Source of the DNA: Actinomycetota bacterium
GTDB lineage: Bacteria; Actinomycetota; Thermoleophilia; UBA2241
Reading direction: 5' to 3'
DNA: 6,483 bases
Assembly (NCBI GenBank): GCA_003132645.1
Contig: PKYM01000106.1
Coordinates: 1 to 6,483 of the forward strand
Shown here piece after piece: positions 1-5,507 of the stretch. The notes beneath the pieces are model-generated. The model ran no database searches. It was not told the DNA's origin and was given only the letters and a program-made list of their open reading frames with translations. How positions within the stretch are numbered: position 1 is the first letter of the stretch; each line of letters opens with the position of its first letter. The translations under genes were made by a program, and so were the position numbers.

Positions 1-1743
1 GATGCGCTTCATGCGCTTTTTGCCTTCCTTCTGTTTTTCCAACAGTTTATGCTTGCGGCTGATGTCGCCGCCGTAGCACTTGGCGATGACGTCCTTGCGG
101 CGCGCCTTGATGGTCTCGCGGGCCACCACGCGGTTGCCGATGGCCGCCTGCACCGGCACCTCGAAGAGCTGCCGCGGGATCTTCTGGCGCAGCTTGTCGA
201 CCAGGGCCTTGCCGCGCAGGTGGGCGCGCTCGCGGGGCACGATCAGCGAGAGCGCGTCGACCGGCTCGCCGGCCAGCACGATATCGAGCTTGACGAGGTC
301 GCCCTCGCGATAGCCCCAGAAGTCGTAGTCGAGCGAGGCGTAGCCGCGCGTACGACTCTTGAGCTGGTCGAAGAAGTCGAGCACGATCTCGGCGAGCGGC
401 AGGTGGTAGTGCATCTCGACACGTTCGGGCGAGAGGTACTTCATGTCGACGAACTCGGAGCGCCGGCCCTGGCAGAGCTCCATGACCGTGCCCACGAACT
501 CGCTGGGCAGGACCACCGAGGCGGCCACGTAGGGTTCCTCGACACGGTCGATGCGCACCGCCTCGGGCATCTGGGCGGGGTTGCGCACCTGGACCATGGC
601 GCCGTCGGTCTGAAAGACGTGATATTCGACGTTGGGCGTCGTGGTGAGCAGCTCGAGGTCGTACTCGCGCTCGAGGCGCTCGCGCACGATGTCCATGTGC
701 AGCAGACCCAGAAAGCCGCAGCGAAAACCAAAGCCCAGCGCCTGGCTGGTCTCGGGCTCCCACGACAGCGCGGCGTCGTTCAGGGTGAGCTTCTCGAGCG
801 CGTCGCGCAGCTCGCCGAACTTGTCGCCCTCGGTCGGAAACAGGCCGCAGAAGACCATCGGGTGGACGACCTTGTAGCCCGGCAGCGCCTCGCTGGCCGG
901 GTGGCGCAGAGCGGTGATGGTGTCGCCCACACGCACCCGGGAGACCTCTTTGACGCCGGTGATGATGTAGCCGACCTCGCCGGTCTCGAGGCGCTCCATC
1001 GGCACCATCTCGGGCCCGAAGTAGCCGAGCTCCTCGACTTCGACCTTCTGGCCGTTGCCCATCATCTGCACCATCTCGTGGCGGCTGAACGAGCCGTCGA
1101 TCACCCGCACGTAGGCGACCACGCCGCGATACTGGTCGTACTGCGAGTCGAAGACCAGCGCCCGCGCCGGCGCCGCCGGGTCGCCGGCGGGGCGCGGCGT
1201 GCGGGCCACCACGGCCTCGAGCACCTCCTCGACCCCGACGCCCGTCTTGGCCGACACGGTCAGCAGCTCGTCGTGGGTGGCGCCGGTCAGCTCGTGGACC
1301 TCGAGCTCGGTCTCGGCGATGTCGGCGGCCGGCAGGTCGATCTTGTTCAGTACGGGAATGATCTCGAGGTCGTTGTCGAGGGCGAGGTAGGCGTTGGCCA
1401 CGGTCTGCGCCTCAACGCCCTGGGTGGCGTCGACCACCAGCACGGCGCTCTCGCAGGCGGCCAGCGAGCGCGAGACCTCGTAGGTGAAGTCGACGTGGCC
1501 GGGAGTGTCGATCAGGTTGAGCTGGTACAACTCGCCGCTGCGCGCCCGGTAGGCGATGCGGACGGCCTGCGCCTTGATCGTGATGCCGCGCTCGCGCTCG
1601 AGGTCCATGCTGTCGAGCAGCTGCTCCTTCATGTCGCGCGCCGGCACGGTGCCGGTGAGCTCGAGGATGCGGTCGGCCAGCGTCGACTTGCCATGGTCGA
1701 TGTGGGCGATGATCGAGAAGTTGCGGATGTGATCGAGGTCCAT
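1..1743 (-). CDS. lepA: Elongation factor 4 (LepA/EF4), translational GTPase; 3' end cut by window edge
   Basis: LepA is a ribosome-associated GTPase related to EF-G, proposed to back-translocate or remodel stalled ribosomes and to affect initiation and assembly. The 581 visible residues start [20 protein letters not shown]. GTPase motifs are all present: G1 AHIDHGKST (13-21), switch I RGITIK (52-57), G3 DTPGHVDF (79-86), G4 NKID (133-136) and G5 SAKTG (164-168). Later come the family segment [12 protein letters not shown] and a lysine-rich LepA-specific C-terminal domain with [20 protein letters not shown]. The last visible residues are KRMKRI, so only about 15-20 residues of a usual ~600-residue protein lie beyond position 1. 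The ATG at 1743 gives the canonical N-terminus. AGGA ends 5 nt upstream as a possible Shine-Dalgarno site, and a TGCTACTGT box lies 9 nt upstream. It follows murJ on the same strand after 114 nt. No frame damage is seen. Confidence 0.97.
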   Translation of the reverse strand, partial: MDLDHIRNFSIIAHIDHGKSTLADRILELTGTVPARDMKEQLLDSMDLERERGITIKAQAVRIAYRARSGELYQLNLIDTPGHVDFTYEVSRSLAACESAVLVVDATQGVEAQTVANAYLALDNDLEIIPVLNKIDLPAADIAETELEVHELTGATHDELLTVSAKTGVGVEEVLEAVVARTPRPAGDPAAPARALVFDSQYDQYRGVVAYVRVIDGSFSRHEMVQMMGNGQKVEVEELGYFGPEMVPMERLETGEVGYIITGVKEVSRVRVGDTITALRHPASEALPGYKVVHPMVFCGLFPTEGDKFGELRDALEKLTLNDAALSWEPETSQALGFGFRCGFLGLLHMDIVRERLEREYDLELLTTTPNVEYHVFQTDGAMVQVRNPAQMPEAVRIDRVEEPYVAASVVLPSEFVGTVMELCQGRRSEFVDMKYLSPERVEMHYHLPLAEIVLDFFDQLKSRTRGYASLDYDFWGYREGDLVKLDIVLAGEPVDALSLIVPRERAHLRGKALVDKLRQKIPRQLFEVPVQAAIGNRVVARETIKARRKDVIAKCYGGDISRKHKLLEKQKEGKKRMKRI

Positions 1744-1752
1744 TCCAGTCCT

Positions 1753-1761
1753 ACAGTAGCA
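1753..1761 (-). promoter_or_regulatory. Possible extended -10 promoter of lepA
   Basis: On the minus strand the spacer reads TGCTACTGT (TGC extension plus TACTGT hexamer), ending 9 nt before the lepA ATG. No convincing -35 box is seen, as is common with an extended -10. If used, transcription would start within a few bases of the ATG, giving an almost leaderless mRNA. The AGGA at 1752-1749 would then lie upstream of the start point and could act only in a longer transcript, for example read-through from murJ. The box matches the same pattern found before rpsT, holA and the PLDc_N gene. Confidence 0.4.
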
Positions 1762-1774
1762 GAGGCTCGCGTCA

Positions 1775-1863
1775 GCGACCGATCTCGCGGACGGCGCCTT
1801 GTCTCGTGGCGGCGACCGATCTCACGGACGGGGCTCGTCTCGTGACGGCGAGCGACCTCACGG
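1775..1863. repeat. 36/37-bp imperfect tandem repeat, about 2.4 copies, spanning the murJ stop codon
   Basis: Unit 1 is 1775-1811 (37 bp), unit 2 is 1812-1847 (36 bp), and a partial third unit is 1848-1863, which contains the end of murJ and its TGA. Each begins GCGACCGATCTC (partial unit: GCGAGCGACCTC), and units 1 and 2 also share GGACGG and GTCTCGTG. The partial unit and unit 2 are 36 bp apart, so the TGA in unit 2 is in frame with the murJ stop and forms a backup stop 12 codons later; in unit 1 that TGA has become CGA. The repeat occupies most of the murJ-lepA spacer. It appears to be a tandem copy of the murJ 3' end. Confidence 0.85.
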
Positions 1864-3459
1864 CACCGCCTCGGTCTCTTCGGGCGGCGCGTGGCGCCCG
1901 CGGCCGCGACGCATGAGCAGCTTCACGACCGAGAGCTCCTCGACGCGCAGCAGCCGGGCCGCTCCCAGGTAGACCAGGCCGCCGGCGCCGAAGACCGCCG
2001 TGACGACCACGATCAGCCCCACAAGGCCGCTGTCGGCCCACGACCGCAGACCGTGCCACAAGGCGAAGCTCACCACGGCCAAGGCCGCCGAGCATACCAG
2101 TATCTTTCCCAGGCTCACGAGAATGCGACGGCCGTCGACGAACTCGATCTGGCGGCGCATCAACACAAGCAGGGCGACGAAATTGAAGGCCGACACGATC
2201 GAGGTCGACAACACGATGCCGCGGGCGCCCAGCGGCTTGTAGAGCAGCCAGTCCAGCAGCACGTTCAAGGCCAGGTTGACGAGCCCCACGTAGAGCGGCA
2301 GCCAGGGGCGCTGCAGACTCTGAAAGCCGCGGTTGAACATGACGTTGACGTTGGCGAAGGCCATGCCGAGCGTGAAGTAGGCGAGGATCGGCGCCACGGC
2401 CGCGGTGTCGGCGGGCACGAACTGGCCATGCTGGTAGATGAGCTGCACGATCGAGTGGGGCACCACGACAAACCAGGCGACGAAGGGCAGCGAGACAAAG
2501 AAGATCTGCCGCACGCCCATCGAGAGCGTCTCGCGAAAACGCGTCATGTCGAGATCGGCCGCGTAGCGCGACAGAGTCGGAAACAGCACCGTGCCGATGG
2601 TGATCGCAAACATCCCCTGGGGGAGCTGGTAAAGGCGGAAGGCGTAGTTGATCTGGGCCGCCGCGTGGTCGCTCACGAACTGGGCGAAGAAGAAGTCGAC
2701 GAGAGCGTTGAAGTTGAGGATGCCGAGGGTGATCGTGACCGGCACCATGAGCACCAGCACGCGGCGCAGCAGCGGGTCGCGCCACTCGAAGCTCAGGCGC
2801 CATTTGAGGTCGACGTTGCGCAGCGGCGGCAGCAGCAGCAGAAGCTGGGCCACCGTACCGAAGAACGTGCCCCAGACCAGGGCGTAGATGCCCAGCGAGC
2901 CGTGCCCCGAAAAGAGCACGATGAAGGCGATGATGACGAGGTTCCAGACGATCGACACGACAGCCGGCATGGTGAAGCGCTCGTAGGAATAGAGCACGCC
3001 GATGACCACGCCCGAGACGCTGAAGAGCAGCACCGTGGGCAGCAGGATGCGCAGCATCTCGACGGCGAGGTGGCTGATGTAGGGCTGACCCGCGAACTGC
3101 GGAAAGAAGATCCGCACGATGAGCGGCGCGCCCAGCATGAGCACGATCGTGGCGCTGCCGACCACGACCACCATGAAGCTGAGCAGCGATGAGGCCAGCT
3201 TGTAGGCGCGCTCGCGCTCGCCTTTGGCAAAGAGGCCGGTGAAGACCGGCACGAAGGCCGCGCTGATCGCCGCGTCGGCAACGAGCTGGCGGATGAGGTT
3301 GGGGATCACGGCGACCGAGGCGAAGGTGTTGAACTGCACGCTCACGCCGAAGGCGTTCGCGGTGAGGATCTCACGGGCGACGCCGACGACCCGTGAGATG
3401 CCGGTCGCCGCGGCCACGATGACGGCCGCCCAGGCGAGCCTCTTCTGTCGTTCAGTCAC
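1858..3459 (-). CDS. murJ: Lipid II flippase MurJ (MviN family)
   Basis: MurJ moves the peptidoglycan precursor lipid II from the inner to the outer face of the cytoplasmic membrane. The 533-residue product is hydrophobic throughout, as expected for a 14-helix MOP-superfamily flippase, and ends in a short charged tail (RRGRGRHAPPEETEAVP). Aligned without gaps to my memory of E. coli MurJ (offset +5), the key arginines are kept: R23, R29, R57 and R275 match R18, R24, R52 and R270. E. coli D39 and E273 are replaced by N44 and Q278. The segment INYAFRLYQLPQGMF (270-284) followed by IGTVLFPTLSRYA is typical of the family. The start is the GTG at 3459; an in-frame TGA lies seven codons upstream with only a CTG between, so no common alternative start exists. 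It is divergent from rpsT, and lepA follows 114 nt downstream. Confidence 0.95.
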   Translation of the reverse strand: MTERQKRLAWAAVIVAAATGISRVVGVAREILTANAFGVSVQFNTFASVAVIPNLIRQLVADAAISAAFVPVFTGLFAKGERERAYKLASSLLSFMVVVVGSATIVLMLGAPLIVRIFFPQFAGQPYISHLAVEMLRILLPTVLLFSVSGVVIGVLYSYERFTMPAVVSIVWNLVIIAFIVLFSGHGSLGIYALVWGTFFGTVAQLLLLLPPLRNVDLKWRLSFEWRDPLLRRVLVLMVPVTITLGILNFNALVDFFFAQFVSDHAAAQINYAFRLYQLPQGMFAITIGTVLFPTLSRYAADLDMTRFRETLSMGVRQIFFVSLPFVAWFVVVPHSIVQLIYQHGQFVPADTAAVAPILAYFTLGMAFANVNVMFNRGFQSLQRPWLPLYVGLVNLALNVLLDWLLYKPLGARGIVLSTSIVSAFNFVALLVLMRRQIEFVDGRRILVSLGKILVCSAALAVVSFALWHGLRSWADSGLVGLIVVVTAVFGAGGLVYLGAARLLRVEELSVVKLLMRRGRGRHAPPEETEAVP

Positions 3460-3532
3460 GCGGTATGCTCTCAGTCAGGCGGTGAGGGTCTCCAGGCATG
3501 AACGCGCCGCCCAGCGGGCAAAACAGCGACTC

Positions 3533-3541
3533 AGTCTAACA
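3533..3541 (-). promoter_or_regulatory. murJ: Possible extended -10 promoter of murJ
   Basis: The minus strand reads TGTTAGACT here: a TG extension plus a TAGACT hexamer. No clear -35 box lies at the normal distance. A start about 7 nt downstream would leave a leader of roughly 65-70 nt before the murJ GTG at 3459. It lies about 35 bp from the rpsT -10 box on the other strand, so the two promoters would be back to back. Confidence 0.45.
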
Positions 3542-3552
3542 GACCCGCGCGC

Positions 3553-3582
3553 TTGCCCGGCTCGCGGCGGCTGTGCTACCAT
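3553..3582 (+). promoter_or_regulatory. rpsT: Promoter of rpsT (-35 TTGCCC, extended -10 TGCTACCAT)
   Basis: TTGCCC at 3553-3558 is followed after 18 nt by TACCAT at 3577-3582, preceded by a TGC extension at 3574-3576. This is a good housekeeping sigma-factor promoter. Transcription would start near 3590, giving a leader of about 43 nt that carries AGGA at 3624-3627, 5 nt before the GTG start of rpsT. Confidence 0.65.
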
Positions 3583-3632
3583 CACACGCCTGCTCGGATC
3601 GAGCAGTGAGCCTCGACCACGATAGGACCAAC

Positions 3633-3899
3633 GTGCCCAACATCAAGCAGCAGAAGAAGCGCATGCGCCTCGCCGTCAAGCAGCGGCTTCGCAACCGACA
3701 GGTCAAGTCGAGCATCCACACCCTCTTTCGCAAGCTCGAAACCAGCCTCGCCGGCGACGACCCTGCGGCCACCGCGCTCGTAGCCACCGAGCTCACCTCG
3801 AGCATCGACAAGGCTGTCTCCAAGGGCGTCCTCCATGCCAACAACGCGGCCCACAAGAAGAGCCGCGCCGCGCGCATGGTCGCCGGCCACACGGCCTAA
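3633..3899 (+). CDS. rpsT: 30S ribosomal protein bS20
   Basis: bS20 is a primary 16S rRNA-binding protein of the small subunit body and acts early in 30S assembly. The 88-residue product starts MPNIKQQKKRMRLAVKQRLR and ends RAARMVAGHTA. It shows the typical very basic N-terminal helix, the KSSIHTLFRK segment and the C-terminal AVSKGVLHANNAAHKKSR block (usual length 84-90). The GTG at 3633 is chosen because it gives the canonical MPNIK start and has AGGA 5 nt upstream. An in-frame GTG at 3573 would add 20 residues but overlaps the promoter -10 box. The gene is monocistronic: own promoter, own terminator, divergent from murJ and convergent with holA. The ORF is intact. Confidence 0.97.
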   Translation: MPNIKQQKKRMRLAVKQRLRNRQVKSSIHTLFRKLETSLAGDDPAATALVATELTSSIDKAVSKGVLHANNAAHKKSRAARMVAGHTA

Positions 3900-3919
3900 G
3901 ACCAACGCCCCAACGTCCC

Positions 3920-3952
3920 GGGCCCGCCGATCACCTCGCGGGCCCTTTTCTT
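3920..3952 (+). terminator. Rho-independent terminator of rpsT
   Basis: A perfect 8-bp stem, GGGCCCGC (3920-3927) with GCGGGCCC (3938-3945), closes a 10-nt loop and is followed by TTTTCTT. It begins 20 nt after the rpsT stop. The minus strand has no matching T-run, so it should work only for rpsT. Confidence 0.9.
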
Positions 3953-4027
3953 GTCGACCCCGCTGGCGCCCTCTTCTTACCGACTCCGCACGCGGAACTC
4001 CGCACGCCTGGTTCTTGTCGACCCCGC
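3941..4027. repeat. Three degenerate 23-bp copies of the terminator 3' flank
   Basis: The descending arm and T-run of the rpsT terminator (3941-3963) recur imperfectly at 3967-3989 (18 of 23 bases) and 4005-4027 (19 of 23). Copies 1 and 3 share a perfect 16-base core, TTCTTGTCGACCCCGC, at 3948-3963 and 4012-4027. Inside the array an 11-bp repeat ACTCCGCACGC occurs at 3983 and 3997. None of the extra copies has the ascending stem arm, so they are not terminators themselves. Confidence 0.7.
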
Positions 4028-4045
4028 CTGCCGACTCCGGCAGGC
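4026..4045. other. Hairpin in the rpsT-holA convergent spacer
   Basis: GCCTGCCG (4026-4033) and CGGCAGGC (4038-4045) form a perfect 8-bp stem with a 4-nt loop. It lies about 65 nt beyond the holA stop on the minus strand. No T-run follows on either strand, so it is not a standard intrinsic terminator. It could stabilise the holA mRNA end or be a leftover of the repeats around it. A smaller hairpin, CGCTGA/TCAGCG with a 3-nt loop, sits at 4066-4080. Confidence 0.6.
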
Positions 4046-4071
4046 CGACGCCCCGCCGATTTCGCCGCTGA

Positions 4072-4094
4072 CGCTCAGCGCGCCGCTCAGCGCG
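4072..4094. repeat. 11-bp tandem repeat CGCTCAGCGCG, two copies
   Basis: CGCTCAGCGCG occurs at 4072-4082 and 4084-4094 (period 12) in the spacer beyond the holA stop. It adjoins the longer 15-bp repeat derived from the holA 3' end. Confidence 0.6.
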
Positions 4095-4128
4095 GCCAGC
4101 ACCTACGCTTAGCGCGCGGCCAGCACCT
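4090..4128. repeat. 15-bp direct repeat copying the holA 3' end into the spacer
   Basis: GCGCGGCCAGCACCT is identical at 4114-4128 (inside the last holA codons, encoding KVLAAR) and at 4090-4104 (downstream of the stop). The offset is 24 bp, exactly eight codons, so the copy is in frame with holA, but TAA and a TAG two codons later lie between. This looks like a short tandem duplication of the gene end. Confidence 0.75.
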
Positions 4129-5095
4129 TGCCGAGGGCGAGCTCGAGGCTGAACTCCGCGTCGAGCTCACTGCCCCCCACCATCGCCGCCTGGGCGTCGG
4201 CCAGCGCCGCCAGGGCGCGATCGAGCGCGTGACGTTCAAAGCGGCTGCGCTGCTCGAGCAGCTTCTGCGCCGTGTAGGGCTTTATGCCGAGCGTGGCGGC
4301 GACCTCGGAGGACGGCATCTCGTGAGGCAGATCCATCACCGTGGAGAGCTGCCCGATGTAGCGCACGAGCGAGTAGAGCGTGGAGCGGGCCACCTCGCCG
4401 GCGCTCTTGCCACTGCCGGCAAACAGCTCTTCGAGAACGCCGAACGCGCCCGGCGCGTCGCGCCGCCCGACGGCGTCGGTGAGCTGATAGATGCGGGCGT
4501 CGATCGTCGGCGAGCAGACCGCGTCGATGTCGGCTTCGGCGATCGGCCGGCCCAGGGTATAGGCGGCCAGCTTGGCGAGCTCGTTGTCGAGCGTGTTGGA
4601 GTCGTCGCCTACCTGGGCGAGCAGGTACCGGGCTTCTGGCCCGCCAAGGCGCGCGCCACGCGACTTGGCCTGCCCTCTCAGCCACTCAGTCACGTCGGCT
4701 TGCCGCTTGGGCAGGTCGTAGCGCAGAACCTGGCCACTCTTTTCGAGCAGCTTTGCGAGGCGCTCGGTCTTGCGGAACGTCTCGCCGACCAACGTGATGC
4801 ACACGCCGGGCACCGGGTCGCTCAGGTACTCGGCGATGCGGTCGCGGTCGGCGGCCTTCCAGGAGTCGGCGCCGGCCACCAGCAGCAGACGCGTGCCGAA
4901 CGTGAAGGTCGCGGTGTCGGCGGCCTGCAGGACATCGGCGACCGACTGGCTGTGGGCGTCGAAGAGGCTGAGGTTGAGATCGCTGCCTGTCTCCGCGTAG
5001 ACGCGCTTGCGCAGACGCGCCACGCTGCGGCGCACCTTGGGCTGATCGTTACCGCAGATGAGGTAGGCGGGCTTGAGGTCGGAAGGCTCGGTCAT
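4109..5095 (-). CDS. holA: DNA polymerase III delta subunit (clamp loader)
   Basis: Delta binds the beta sliding clamp and opens it as part of the clamp-loader complex at the replication fork. The 328-residue product has the family layout: an AAA+-like N-terminal domain beginning YLICGNDQPKVRR (11-23), with no catalytic Walker motifs as usual for delta; FTFGTRLLLV (64-73); the LDNELAKLAAY signature (169-179); and a helical collar domain containing KPYTAQKLLEQRSRF (272-286) and LELALGKV near the end. Length is normal (about 320-345). The ATG at 5095 gives the expected N-terminus. No Shine-Dalgarno sequence is evident in the 20-bp spacer, but an extended -10 ends 8 nt upstream, suggesting a nearly leaderless mRNA. 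It is convergent with rpsT and divergent from the PLDc_N gene. Identification rests on family pattern. Confidence 0.93.
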   Translation of the reverse strand: MTEPSDLKPAYLICGNDQPKVRRSVARLRKRVYAETGSDLNLSLFDAHSQSVADVLQAADTATFTFGTRLLLVAGADSWKAADRDRIAEYLSDPVPGVCITLVGETFRKTERLAKLLEKSGQVLRYDLPKRQADVTEWLRGQAKSRGARLGGPEARYLLAQVGDDSNTLDNELAKLAAYTLGRPIAEADIDAVCSPTIDARIYQLTDAVGRRDAPGAFGVLEELFAGSGKSAGEVARSTLYSLVRYIGQLSTVMDLPHEMPSSEVAATLGIKPYTAQKLLEQRSRFERHALDRALAALADAQAAMVGGSELDAEFSLELALGKVLAAR

Positions 5096-5099
5096 GGCC

Positions 5100-5112
5100 T
5101 GCTAGGATAGCA
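5100..5112. promoter_or_regulatory. Symmetric divergent promoter for holA (-) and the PLDc_N operon (+)
   Basis: The 13-bp palindrome TGCTAGGATAGCA has TGCTA arms and a GGA centre. On the plus strand it reads TGC-TAGGAT, ending 7 nt before the GTG at 5116. On the minus strand it reads TGC-TATCCT, ending 8 nt before the holA ATG at 5095. Each reading is an extended -10 at the distance expected for a leaderless or near-leaderless start. No -35 boxes are evident. The plus strand also contains AGGA (5104-5107) 8 nt before the GTG, usable only in a longer transcript. Confidence 0.55.
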
Positions 5113-5115
5113 CTC

Positions 5116-5481
5116 GTGACCATCGCGACCGGGATTCATGTTCACTTCAGCCCCGCGATCTGGGCCGTGCTGATCGTTCTCACGGTGGTCAACTACGCCC
5201 TGCTCGTGCTCGCGCTGGTCAACGTCATCCCGCGCGAGTCGGCCGCCATTCGCTTTCACAACCGCTGGATCTGGGTGGCGCTGATCGTGCTCGTCAACTT
5301 CCTGGGGCCGCTGGCCTACTTCGCCGTGGGCCGCATCGACGCGCCTCTGGCCGACAACACCGGCGCCGACGAGCGGCCCGCCGGCGAGCGCGCCCGAGCG
5401 GCGGTCGAGCTGCTCTACGGGCCGTACCCACAGCAGCCGCTGAACGGCCCGATCTCCCCCGCGCCTCCGGAGCGCCGGTGA
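5116..5481 (+). CDS. Two-TM PLDc_N-domain membrane protein (YxlE-like)
   Basis: The 121-residue product has a short N-terminus, two membrane helices (about 14-36 and 51-71) and a cytoplasmic-type Pro/Ala-rich tail. The second helix carries NFLGPLAYFAVGR (61-73), the hallmark of the PLDc_N domain. That domain is named after phospholipase D N-termini but often stands alone; no catalytic HKD motif is present, so this is not an enzyme. In B. subtilis the comparable YxlE is associated with negative control of sigma-Y and lies before the ABC genes yxlF and yxlG; here too an ABC ATPase follows with a 4-nt GTGA overlap. A role as membrane partner or regulator of the transporter is inference. The GTG at 5116 is the only sensible start: the next in-frame GTG (5167) lies inside helix 1. 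The tail end is duplicated in the next gene. Confidence 0.8.
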   Translation: MTIATGIHVHFSPAIWAVLIVLTVVNYALLVLALVNVIPRESAAIRFHNRWIWVALIVLVNFLGPLAYFAVGRIDAPLADNTGADERPAGERARAAVELLYGPYPQQPLNGPISPAPPERR

Positions 5482-5507
5482 GCGGCTCGATCTCCACCGC
5501 GCCTCCG
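5443..5507. repeat. 27-bp direct repeat across the PLDc_N/ABC gene junction
   Basis: Bases 5443-5469 recur at 5481-5507 with three mismatches (24 of 27), including GATCTCCMCCGCGCCTCCG; weaker similarity continues across the rest of the 38-bp period. The first copy encodes NGPISPAPPE at the end of the PLDc_N protein. The second encodes SGSISTAPPQ at the start of the ABC ATPase. The offset of 38 bp is not a multiple of three, but the 4-nt gene overlap shifts the frame so that both copies are read in the same codon phase. Confidence 0.9.

Noticed and set aside
49..1845. Long plus-strand open frame of 598 codons opposite lepA
   Set aside because: It runs through the antisense of a perfectly recognisable lepA. 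Its product is His/Leu/Asp/Val-rich with no known motif, as expected for a GC-rich antisense shadow frame.
1775..1863. Possible CRISPR array or transcription-factor binding array in the murJ-lepA spacer
   Set aside because: The units are directly adjacent without unique spacers, there are only about 2.4 copies, and one copy includes the murJ stop. A tandem duplication explains them better.
1772..2803. Minus-strand frame of 343 codons overlapping the murJ 3' part and the spacer repeat
   Set aside because: It is in another frame of murJ and Arg/Pro/Ala-rich. It stays open across the spacer only because the repeat units lack stops in that frame.
1891..3192. Plus-strand open frame of 433 codons opposite murJ
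   Set aside because: It is the antisense shadow of murJ. Its composition is highly skewed to His, Asp, Glu and Gln, with no start context and no family resemblance.
3573..3632. Upstream GTG start that would extend bS20 by 20 residues
   Set aside because: The GTG lies in the rpsT promoter -10 region, the extra residues resemble no bS20, and the GTG at 3633 has its own AGGA and the canonical MPNIK start.
4026..4045. Intrinsic terminator for holA
   Set aside because: The stem is strong but no T-run follows on the minus strand, so I list it only as a hairpin.
4229..5110. Plus-strand frame of 293 codons opposite holA
   Set aside because: It is an antisense shadow of holA with low-complexity composition and no supporting start site.
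5116..5481. Phospholipase D activity suggested by the PLDc_N domain name
   Set aside because: The protein is only 121 residues and contains no HxKxxxxD catalytic motif; only the membrane-anchor domain is present.
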